This document shows positions 1 through 6,182 of a DNA stretch of 14,696 nucleotides, piece by piece. The stretch lies in NCBI GenBank assembly GCA_045579745.1, contig JAZNMQ010000066.1, positions 1 through 14,696 on the forward strand, written 5' to 3'. This DNA is from Flemingiibacterium sp045579745. GTDB lineage: Bacteria; Bacillota; Clostridia; Oscillospirales; CAG-272. A program made the translations under genes and the position numbers. Positions within the stretch are counted from its first letter, which is position 1, and the number at the start of each line of letters is the position of its first letter. Under the pieces are notes generated by a model. That model did no database searches and was not told the origin of the DNA. It worked only from the letters and a program-made list of their open reading frames with translations.

Positions 1-66
<66 letters not shown>

Positions 67-82
67 GAACACTTACCTTACA

Positions 83-111
83 ATTATATCACAGTCGATT
101 TAACTTTGCAA
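83..111 (-). promoter_or_regulatory. Promoter of the tRNA-Thr gene
   Basis: On the minus strand, -35 TTGCAA (111-106) is followed after 17 bases by -10 TATAAT (88-83). A TG one base upstream of the -10 makes it an extended -10. The predicted start lies about 10 bases before the mature tRNA 5' end at 66, which fits a short precursor leader. Confidence 0.75.
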
Positions 112-151
112 GAGGTTTTATGAAATTTTTTCAATAAAAAATTTTAACGAA

Positions 152-182
152 AATGATAAAAATTGTTGAAATTTTTATCATT
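152..182. promoter_or_regulatory. 13-bp perfect inverted repeat over the hpt -35 box (candidate operator)
   Basis: AATGATAAAAATT (152-164), spacer GTTGA (165-169) and AATTTTTATCATT (170-182) form a perfect AT-rich dyad. The -35 hexamer TTGAAA (166-171) sits in its centre and right arm, so a protein bound here would compete with RNA polymerase. No regulator is identified. The dyad does not match the PurR box as I know it. Chance is possible in such AT-rich DNA, but 13 paired positions with an off-centre spacer across the -35 is notable. Confidence 0.45.
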
Positions 183-194
183 ATGTGTTATAAT
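166..194 (+). promoter_or_regulatory. Promoter of the hpt-permease operon
   Basis: -35 TTGAAA (166-171), a 17-base spacer and -10 TATAAT (189-194), with TG at 186-187 forming an extended -10. This is one mismatch from the full sigma-A consensus. The predicted start near 201 gives a leader of about 37 bases, too short for a purine riboswitch. Confidence 0.85.
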
Positions 195-237
195 TTGATT
201 AACATATCAGTAACTCAGCTTGACCCGGAGGTTTTTT

Positions 238-807
238 ATGCGAAAGATCGATTCAATCGAAGAATATAACAGCCGTATAAAACAGATTCTTGTCACGAAG
301 GAGCAGATCGATGCCGAAGTTAAAAGATTAGGCGAAATCATCACCTCGTGGTATGACGGTCGCCCAATACTGCTCGTCAGTATCCTGAAGGGCTCGTTTG
401 TATTTTTAGCAGACCTTTGCCGCGCGATCAACGCTCCCTGCGAAATTGGCTTCATGTGCGCAAAAAGCTACTATGAGGGCACTGTTTCTACGGGAAAGGT
501 CAATATTACAATGGATCTTGACCGCGATATTTCAAATTGCCATGTCGTAATCGTTGAAGATATTATTGATACAGGCAGGACTATTTCCGATGTAACTAAG
601 ATCCTTGCCTCCCGTAATCCGCTCTCGCTGAGAGTGGTATCCCTGCTCGACAAGCCCTCAAGACGCCTTGTCGATTTCGAAGCTGACATCTCGCTGTTTA
701 AGATCCCTGACCACTTTGTGATCGGTTACGGACTCGACTGCGGTGAGTATTTCAGAAATTTACCGTATATTGCGGAATATGATGAAAGGATTGATCAAAA
801 TGCTTAA
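238..807 (+). CDS. hpt: Hypoxanthine(-guanine) phosphoribosyltransferase
   Basis: Cytosolic purine-salvage enzyme that converts hypoxanthine (and usually guanine) plus PRPP to IMP/GMP. The 189-residue product has the normal length of bacterial Hpt (about 180). It carries the PRPP-binding motif VVIVEDIIDTGRT (residues 103-115, with the acidic pair E107-D108 and the DTG loop), the LKG segment (50-52) that contributes to pyrophosphate binding, the KPSRR purine-site stretch from 139, FVIGYGLD (160-167) and the C-terminal YFRNLPYI. The frame is open upstream to a TTG at 220, but CCGGAGG at 225-231 is positioned for the ATG at 238, so that start is chosen. It is the first gene of an operon: its end overlaps the permease start by 8 bases. 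Nothing is missing or unusual. Confidence 0.96.
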   Translation: MRKIDSIEEYNSRIKQILVTKEQIDAEVKRLGEIITSWYDGRPILLVSILKGSFVFLADLCRAINAPCEIGFMCAKSYYEGTVSTGKVNITMDLDRDISNCHVVIVEDIIDTGRTISDVTKILASRNPLSLRVVSLLDKPSRRLVDFEADISLFKIPDHFVIGYGLDCGEYFRNLPYIAEYDERIDQNA

Positions 808-2164
808 CAAACTCTTCAAGCTCAGCGAAAACAACACCACCGTCAGAACCGAAATTGTCGCTGGTATTACGACCTTCATGACAATGGCTTACATCCTCGC
901 AGTTAACCCGAATATCCTCGGTGCTGCAGGAATGGATCCCACTGCGGTTCTCCTTGCAACATGTCTTGCTTCCTTCATCGGTACAGCTTGCATGGCGCTC
1001 ACAGCAAATCTCCCGTTCGCTCTCTCGGCAGGCATGGGCCTCAACGCTTTCTTCGCTTATACTGTAGTAATCGGCTTCGGTTATCCTTGGCAGATAGCAT
1101 TGTTTGCTGTCTTTATTGAGGGTATTGTATTTATCGTTCTCTCGCTTACCAACGTGCGCGAGGCAATCTTTAATTCGATTCCTTTACCCCTGAAGCAAGC
1201 AGTTTCCGTCGGTATCGGACTTTTTATCGCATTCATCGGACTTCAGAACGCAGGTCTTACTGTTGACAACAGCTCGACTCTCGTTTCGCTCATCAGCTTC
1301 AAGGCAAGCTTCTCAACCTCCGGTATCTGCGCACTTCTTGCAGTCATCGGTCTGTTTATCACCGCTATTCTTTATATCAAAAATATCAGAGGCTCCATCC
1401 TTATCGGTATTCTCGCTACATGGATCCTCGGTATCCTCTGCCAGCTCATCGGCATCTATAAGCCCGATGCAGCAGCAGGCTTCTATTCTCTCATCCCCGC
1501 ATTCCAGATGACAGACTTCTCAAAGCTCGGCGAAACCTTCGGTCAGTGCTTCAAGCTTGACTTCTCGGGCGTTGATATCTTTAACTTTATCGTTATCGTA
1601 TTCTCCTTCCTGTTCGTTGACATTTTCGACACACTCGGAACGGTTATCGGCGTTGCAACAAAGGCTCGCATGCTCGACGATAAGGGCAGACTTCCCAAGA
1701 TCAAGCCCGTTCTTCTTGCTGACGCTATTGCAACCACATCAGGCGCGGTTCTCGGTACCTCCACAGTTACAACATTCGTAGAGTCATCTGCAGGTGTTGC
1801 TGACGGCGGTAAAACCGGTCTTACTGCAATGACCACCGCTATCCTCTTCCTCATTTCGATGCTCTTTGCACCGATCTTCACAGCGATCCCCTCATTTGCA
1901 ACCGCTCCCGCACTCATTATCGTCGGCTTCCTTATGTTCACCAACATCGCTGAACTGAAGCTCACAAATGAAAATTACACATCTGCGATCCCTGCATATC
2001 TCTGCATCATCGCAATGCCTCTTTTCTACAGCATCTCCGAGGGTATCTCCATCGGTATCATCTCCTATGTTCTTATCAACCTCATCTTCAAAAAGGGCAA
2101 GGAAATCAATCCGATCATGTACGTTCTCGCAGTTCTGTTTATTCTCAAGTACATTTTCCTTTAA
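800..2164 (+). CDS. NCS2-family (AzgA/PbuG-type) adenine/guanine/hypoxanthine permease
   Basis: Inner-membrane proton-coupled purine base importer of 454 residues, the usual size for the AzgA branch. Long hydrophobic segments occupy almost the whole chain, consistent with about 12-14 membrane spans. Family signatures include TTFMTMAYILAVNP near the N-terminus, GMGLNAFFAY, GIGLFIAFIGLQNAG, VDIFDTLGTVIGVA and the hallmark TSTVTTFVESSAGVADGGKTGLTA region, which lines the base-binding site. The frame extends upstream to 743 inside hpt, but AAAGGA at 785-790 serves the ATG at 800, which overlaps the hpt stop; the two are probably translationally coupled. Pairing with hpt implies that imported hypoxanthine or guanine is trapped at once as a nucleotide. 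Exact substrate preference cannot be read from the sequence. Confidence 0.93.
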   Translation: MLNKLFKLSENNTTVRTEIVAGITTFMTMAYILAVNPNILGAAGMDPTAVLLATCLASFIGTACMALTANLPFALSAGMGLNAFFAYTVVIGFGYPWQIALFAVFIEGIVFIVLSLTNVREAIFNSIPLPLKQAVSVGIGLFIAFIGLQNAGLTVDNSSTLVSLISFKASFSTSGICALLAVIGLFITAILYIKNIRGSILIGILATWILGILCQLIGIYKPDAAAGFYSLIPAFQMTDFSKLGETFGQCFKLDFSGVDIFNFIVIVFSFLFVDIFDTLGTVIGVATKARMLDDKGRLPKIKPVLLADAIATTSGAVLGTSTVTTFVESSAGVADGGKTGLTAMTTAILFLISMLFAPIFTAIPSFATAPALIIVGFLMFTNIAELKLTNENYTSAIPAYLCIIAMPLFYSISEGISIGIISYVLINLIFKKGKEINPIMYVLAVLFILKYIFL

Positions 2165-2183
2165 TACTTAACCGAATATAGCT

Positions 2184-2220
2184 CGGGCTGCCGCATAAAG
2201 CGGCAGCCTGTACTGTTTTT
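2184..2220 (+). terminator. Rho-independent terminator after the purine operon
   Basis: GGCTGCCGC (2186-2194), loop ATAAA and GCGGCAGCC (2200-2208) form a perfect 9-bp stem, extendable to 11 by a G-T and a C-G pair. A run of five T's follows at 2216-2220. The T run starts eight bases after the core stem, less ideal than usual, but the position 20 bases after the permease stop supports the call. Confidence 0.7.
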
Positions 2221-2318
2221 GCAACGAAAAATATCAGCTAAGCTGGTGGTTCTAAAGAGGCTTTTTCGATTCCCGAAATTCCATCTATTTCTCCTCGCAA
2301 GCACTGCTTTTGAGGACA

Positions 2319-2346
2319 CAAAAGCAAAGCCCCGCCAAGGCGGGGC
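2319..2346 (-). terminator. Terminator of the XRE regulator gene
   Basis: On the minus strand, GCCCCGCC (2346-2339) pairs with GGCGGGGC (2336-2329) around a minimal loop, effectively a 7-bp GC stem with a tetraloop. TTTGCTTTTG follows. It lies directly after the stop codon of the minus-strand regulator gene and faces the terminator of the convergent purine operon. The stretch 2221-2318 between the two terminators shows nothing else. Confidence 0.75.
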
Positions 2347-2352
2347 GAGAGT

Positions 2353-3444
2353 TTACGGTTTTTTCGCAACTTTTTTTAATCGATCAACAAGCACTTCATA
2401 ACGGGCATCAGAACGCAAAACGGCAGCTTCATCATCATTTATCAACCAATTCAGCATGGATTGAGAGCGATTTCCCTCTGCTTCCATGATCCATCCGCCG
2501 TCGGAATAGCCGCGCAGAACAGGCGAAGTGTGAGGAGCATCAAAATCATATGTGTCCATATGAATGGCAAAATCTGCGCCTTTTTCAAGCCAATACCACG
2601 CTCCCTTAAGGTCACTTTTTCTTAAATGTGCGGTATACAACAAACAGCAAGCCTGTTCGCCGAACTGTGCCTTGAATTGATAGTCTCCATCAGGGAAAAG
2701 CAGTTCTAAAAGTGCTACTCCGGTTTTCCACAAGGTTATTCTGTCATCGAAAGAATATACAAACTCGTTGTTATCGTAATGCTGACTGGAAAGAATAGCA
2801 AGCATTTCTATACTGCGTCCTATCAGGTAATCCATATAGTTTTGGACTTTATTGAAATCATCATTGCCATTCCAACGATACCTCATAAAATCTTCGCGTG
2901 AGAAATATACGTGCGGCATTTCCTCGGCAAGCTTTAACATTTCATCCTTTTTGCCTGCATATCCGTAGGCGGTTCCAAGAGTGTCAATCGCCTCATATCG
3001 TGTAGTGCTGTCGGTACATTCCGCAAGGATTCGATTGCAAAGATCAAACACCTCGTCGTATTCCTTGATTCCTTTTCGTGAATATTCGTTAACAATTGCA
3101 TCCGCAAGGGTCTGCATGATTTCATAATCACGTGGATATTTTTTGTGTGCTTCACGGAGAATGGCGGTGTATTCTTCCCACTTTCCTTGGTGACACAGGT
3201 TCCGTGCTGTATCCAAGTATTTTTTGATTTCTTCGTTATTCTTTTCGATATCAATTCCGAGCAGAACATCGGATGAAATATCAAAAATATGACAGAGTGC
3301 GGGTAACTGCGAAATGTCGGGAGCTGTTCGGTCGCACTCCCACTGTGAGATTGCGCGCGATGTGATTCCAAGATACTCGGCAAGTTGTTCTTGCGTAATA
3401 TCCTTCTCTCGGCGCAAACGTTTTATGGTTGAACCAATAGACAT
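2353..3444 (-). CDS. XRE-family transcriptional regulator with helical-repeat (TPR-like) C-terminal region
   Basis: 363-residue DNA-binding protein. Residues 2-60 form a Cro/C1-type helix-turn-helix: IGSTIKRLRREKDITQEQLAEYLGITSRAISQWECDRTAPDI, then the usual L-x-x-ICHIFDISSDVLLG ending. The remaining 300 residues are helical, with TPR-like stretches (GKWEEYTAILREAHKKYPRDYEIMQTLADAI), typical of Firmicute XRE regulators in which the C-terminal part senses a ligand or peptide. The target is not predictable. The frame is open to a TTG at 3459, but that codon overlaps the GGAGGA ribosome binding site, which sits 7 bases before the ATG at 3444. It is monocistronic, with a terminator at 2319-2346. 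A 14-bp palindrome at its likely transcription start suggests autoregulation. The HTH is certain; the C-terminal fold is inferred. Confidence 0.88.
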   Translation of the reverse strand: MSIGSTIKRLRREKDITQEQLAEYLGITSRAISQWECDRTAPDISQLPALCHIFDISSDVLLGIDIEKNNEEIKKYLDTARNLCHQGKWEEYTAILREAHKKYPRDYEIMQTLADAIVNEYSRKGIKEYDEVFDLCNRILAECTDSTTRYEAIDTLGTAYGYAGKKDEMLKLAEEMPHVYFSREDFMRYRWNGNDDFNKVQNYMDYLIGRSIEMLAILSSQHYDNNEFVYSFDDRITLWKTGVALLELLFPDGDYQFKAQFGEQACCLLYTAHLRKSDLKGAWYWLEKGADFAIHMDTYDFDAPHTSPVLRGYSDGGWIMEAEGNRSQSMLNWLINDDEAAVLRSDARYEVLVDRLKKVAKKP

Positions 3445-3467
3445 AGTTTTGTCCTCCAAAAAATATT

Positions 3468-3481
3468 CAAAAGCGCTTTTG
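3468..3481. promoter_or_regulatory. Perfect 14-bp palindrome in the XRE gene leader (candidate autoregulatory operator)
   Basis: CAAAAGCGCTTTTG is a perfect palindrome placed between the extended -10 at 3489-3497 and the ribosome binding site of the regulator gene, i.e. at the predicted transcription start. XRE repressors commonly bind palindromes of this size and often repress their own gene. The binding assignment is inference. Confidence 0.5.
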
Positions 3482-3488
3482 TGATTTT

Positions 3489-3497
3489 ATTATATCA
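3489..3497 (-). promoter_or_regulatory. Extended -10 promoter element of the XRE gene
   Basis: On the minus strand TGATATAAT (3497-3489) is an extended -10. At a 17-base spacing the -35 region reads GTGGAA, a poor match, so the promoter may depend on the extended -10 or an activator. A second TGATATAAT lies further upstream at 3574-3566, possibly a tandem promoter. It lies on the far side of 3591-3629, the terminator of the next gene. Confidence 0.6.
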
Positions 3498-3590
3498 AAT
3501 TTTAAGAATTATTCCACGAAATGTTTGTTGAGATAAATCATAGTGCTGCTTTGATTTTCAAAGATATTATATCATATATACTGTAATGCT

Positions 3591-3629
3591 GCAAGAAAAA
3601 AGACATGATCTAAATGAACATGTCTTTTT
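3591..3629 (-). terminator. Terminator of the GH94-like gene
   Basis: AAAAAGACATG (3597-3607) and CATGTCTTTTT (3619-3629) form an 11-bp stem with an 11-base loop. Read on the minus strand, the hairpin is followed by CTTTTTTCTTGC. It lies about 50 bases past the stop of the minus-strand gene ending at 3678. The A/T-flanked arms would also give a T run in the plus direction, but no plus-strand gene precedes it. Confidence 0.8.
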
Positions 3630-3677
3630 CATATATTCCTGCTTTATCCCGGGTATGCCAAGTGATAGCCTTTTGTA

Positions 3678-5879
3678 TTATTTCTCACATCTGTATACGC
3701 GGTAATAGCAGTAAAGCATCCATGCGTGAGCGTGTGCGCAGAACGGCTGGAATGCGTTCGGCGTCCAGAAGTGGTAGAGTCCCTCGCGGTTGCTGAGCGT
3801 TGATTCAAGGCTGTCCGCGAACGTCCAATGACCGACCCAATAATCGGGGTAATGCTCGGCGTAGTTGTTAAACGTGAGCTGACGCATGAGCTTTAATGCA
3901 CCCTCGCGGTCAACGCTTGACGCACCGACTATCATTGGACCTTGATGCGAGAACCATGTTCCGCCATCCTCGCCCTTGCCTTCTTTATCGTGAAGCGGTA
4001 CCTCGCGTGTTCTTGCGCCGATCTTTTCCATGCCGAGGATGCGTGACTGAACCTCGCTCCAAAGCTCGCGCTTGCGCTCGATCGGGAAATCCTTCATCTG
4101 CAATACGAATATCTGAGGCTCGACGCACATGTTGTCGATTCCGAACCTCTCCTCATCCTTGTCGCCGAGATAACAGCGCGGTGAGAACTTTTTGCCCTCC
4201 ATGTCAGCCATGAATGCGTCGTAGAGCTCTTTGCGGTATGCCCTCATTTCATTAATCAGGCGCGGAAGCGTTTTAGCGTCGCGCTCATTTTTCGGGGAAT
4301 ATCCCTCGAGAGCATCGGCGAGTGTCGGTAAAACGCATAGTGCCATCGCGGTGTTCATGTGCGATTCGGCGCGGTGGTTAATGCCCGGAGTTCGAAAGAA
4401 GCTGTCGCTCCAATCTGAACGGAGCATTCTGATAAGCCCGTTCCTTCCGCGTCCGATATCGTCGCGCAGGTATACGAAGCATTTTACGAGCATGCCGAAA
4501 ACCGTATCGGAAATTTTTCCCTCGACGGGGTAGTGTGCGGCGGTTTCATCGAGCAGGGAATAATCCCCCGTTACTCTTAGATATTCGCCGACCGCCATAA
4601 AGAGGTAGAGCTGTGGGTCGCTCTCGCGATAACCCGTAAAATCGCAAAAGCCGTAACCGACGCTCTGACGGTATATTTCGCCCGTGGGCGCTGAATGCTT
4701 CAAAATGAAGCGTATGCATGATTTTGCAAGCTGGGGATTCTCGTAAATGAGCGGCATCAGATGCTGAGCGTGGTCGCGGACGGATGCGTTCTGTCCGAGG
4801 TGGTAAGCATAAACAGAGCCCTGCGGAATGTATGTTTCACCGAAATATTCGTTATAGGTCGCCATAACCTCAAGAACATACGCGTTCCAGAGCATCTCGC
4901 GGCGCATAACCTCGTCGCTCTCGTCGAAATTCGGGAGCTTTTCAGCCCAAAGCTTTGCAAATGCGCCCTCGGAGCATTCATCCTCGTTTGCGAGAGAATA
5001 CGCCTTGTCGATGAGCTTTGTGATTTCGTTTATATCGTCCGAAAAGACGTATCCGACATTAAAGCTCAGCACCTTGGTTTCATTTGGATGCAGGGTAACG
5101 CCTGCGCGCGCATACAGAATATCGCCGAGCTCGCTTTGCTCCGCGAAAACCTCGCCCTCGCCGCGAACATTTAAAAACAGCGTCGGCGGGAAGCAGTCAT
5201 ACGGAAATGCCTCGTCGCGGTTTTGGCAGGTTGCGACAAGCTTTTCTTCGTTGTAGATTATCTTAGCAAGCGCCAAATTTTGCTTACTGTCCGAATTCAT
5301 TTCACTTGTGTAATAGATTGTTCTGCGCACGTTGTCGATAACATCCCTCGGTGCGCTCATTAAGCGGTAATCCGCCTTGATCTGCTCGCAAACGCTGACC
5401 TCGAGCGGAGAATCGGAGCTGTTATGCAGAACAAAGCTCATGAGCATGATCGGGAGACCCGTGTTGATCTCGCACGACGGTGCTGTCGAGAGAACTCTCG
5501 TGACGCTGATTCCCTCGGGGAGCGTGTAGGAATATCTCGCATAGCCTGCGCCGAACACCTCGGATTTTACATAGTCGTCGGATGGGTTGTCAACGAGGCG
5601 GTAGCTCTTTTCTCCGACGGTGATCTCCGTCTGATTCCATCCGCGCTTCAAGCCGTTCGCATTAAGCCTTGCCCAGCCGCGCTCGCCCGAAATGAGCTCG
5701 TAGATTCCGCTTGCATGTGCGAAAACGTTCAGTCTGTAGTTGCCGAGAATGAAGCATGGGTCGTCGGGAAGCTGTGCGTCGCGTCCGATCCTATCCGTTG
5801 AGCTGACGGGATAACCGCCCGTGTAATTATAGTTTGGAAGTCCGTTTTTGTCGGTTCCCCAATTTCCGATTTTTGTCAT
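3678..5879 (-). CDS. GH94-like glycoside phosphorylase/hydrolase family protein
   Basis: 733-residue protein without signal peptide or membrane spans, so cytosolic. The plan resembles GH94 (cellobiose/chitobiose phosphorylase, clan GH-Q/GH36-like): an N-terminal beta-rich sandwich (about 1-290), a linker helix, an (alpha/alpha)6 barrel (about 320-700) and a short C-terminal part. Barrel motifs: PQGSVYAYHLGQNASVRDHAQHLMPLI (residues 352-378), where GH94 has its conserved Arg-Asp substrate motif; SDPQLYLFMAVGEYLRVTGD (420-439); and SDWSDSF (488-494), matching the family DWND motif whose second Asp (here D492) is the general acid. The C-terminal CAHAHAW (714-720) stands where GH94 enzymes usually have a TGTAxW-type phosphate-contact segment, so a hydrolase or altered donor site is possible. 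AGGAG sits 6 bases before the ATG. Monocistronic. Substrate unknown; likely an oligosaccharide or beta-glucoside. Confidence 0.75.
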   Translation of the reverse strand: MTKIGNWGTDKNGLPNYNYTGGYPVSSTDRIGRDAQLPDDPCFILGNYRLNVFAHASGIYELISGERGWARLNANGLKRGWNQTEITVGEKSYRLVDNPSDDYVKSEVFGAGYARYSYTLPEGISVTRVLSTAPSCEINTGLPIMLMSFVLHNSSDSPLEVSVCEQIKADYRLMSAPRDVIDNVRRTIYYTSEMNSDSKQNLALAKIIYNEEKLVATCQNRDEAFPYDCFPPTLFLNVRGEGEVFAEQSELGDILYARAGVTLHPNETKVLSFNVGYVFSDDINEITKLIDKAYSLANEDECSEGAFAKLWAEKLPNFDESDEVMRREMLWNAYVLEVMATYNEYFGETYIPQGSVYAYHLGQNASVRDHAQHLMPLIYENPQLAKSCIRFILKHSAPTGEIYRQSVGYGFCDFTGYRESDPQLYLFMAVGEYLRVTGDYSLLDETAAHYPVEGKISDTVFGMLVKCFVYLRDDIGRGRNGLIRMLRSDWSDSFFRTPGINHRAESHMNTAMALCVLPTLADALEGYSPKNERDAKTLPRLINEMRAYRKELYDAFMADMEGKKFSPRCYLGDKDEERFGIDNMCVEPQIFVLQMKDFPIERKRELWSEVQSRILGMEKIGARTREVPLHDKEGKGEDGGTWFSHQGPMIVGASSVDREGALKLMRQLTFNNYAEHYPDYWVGHWTFADSLESTLSNREGLYHFWTPNAFQPFCAHAHAWMLYCYYRVYRCEK

Positions 5880-5926
5880 GATTTTCTCCTTTGGTGTGAA
5901 ATATCAAGATGATTCTGTCTATCAAA

Positions 5927-5955
5927 ATTATACTTGTCAAGGTGGAGATTGTCAA
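5927..5955 (-). promoter_or_regulatory. Consensus sigma-A promoter of the GH94-like gene
   Basis: On the minus strand, TTGACA (5955-5950), a 17-base spacer and TATAAT (5932-5927) are an exact consensus match. The sequence CTTGAC occurs three times in this leader (plus-strand gtcaag at 5936, 5951 and 5973), the middle one containing the -35. A perfect promoter in front of a catabolic gene implies repression or simply strong expression. No clear operator dyad was found. Confidence 0.88.
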
Positions 5956-5982
5956 GTGTAATTTCTTTTCACGTCAAGATAT

Positions 5983-6158
5983 AAGGAGCTGTTGCAGGTT
6001 GAAAACCTGCAACAGCCCCGGGCGCGAATGCGCCAAAGCGATGCCATGCATCGCATATACCACCGTTTTTTGTGTGCATTGCACACAAAAATGTCACCCT
6101 TAGTGGGTGACAAGGCGTATTTTATGGGAGCTGTTGCACTTGAGTGCAACTGCTCCTT
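5983..6158. repeat. 176-bp intergenic structured repeat, complete copy 1
   Basis: Six hairpins follow one another. H1 5985-6019 (16-bp stem with one mismatch, loop GAA); H2 6021-6034 (GGCGC/GCGCC); H3 6038-6054 (GCGATGC/GCATCGC, loop CAT); H4 6067-6091 (11 bp, GTGTGC/GCACAC core); H5 6092-6112 (TGTCACCC/GGGTGACA); H6 6127-6156 (two stems separated by a T-T mismatch). The ends form a 14-base inverted repeat with one mismatch (AAGGAGCTGTTGCA against the complement of TGCAACTGCTCCTT). No target-site duplication and no ORF of note. A second copy starts at 14549. It lies between the lipoprotein gene and the GH94-like gene. Either a non-autonomous MITE-like element or a structured RNA element; no T run follows either end, so it is not a plain terminator. 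Confidence 0.85.
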
Positions 6159-6182
6159 GAATTTGAATATAATATGTAAAAC

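Noticed and set aside
220..237. TTG start at 220 for hpt
   Set aside because: This would place the Shine-Dalgarno sequence inside the coding region. The ATG at 238 follows it at a normal distance and matches the family N-terminus.
1543..1965. 140-codon open frame on the minus strand
   Set aside because: Antisense to the purine permease, low-complexity Ala/Ser/Val composition, no recognisable domain.
2934..3383. 149-codon open frame on the minus strand
   Set aside because: Shifted frame within the XRE regulator gene on the same strand. The regulator frame carries the HTH, so a frameshift or second gene is not needed.
4761..5174. 137-codon open frame on the plus strand
   Set aside because: Antisense to the GH94-like gene, with no family signature and no promoter or ribosome binding site upstream.
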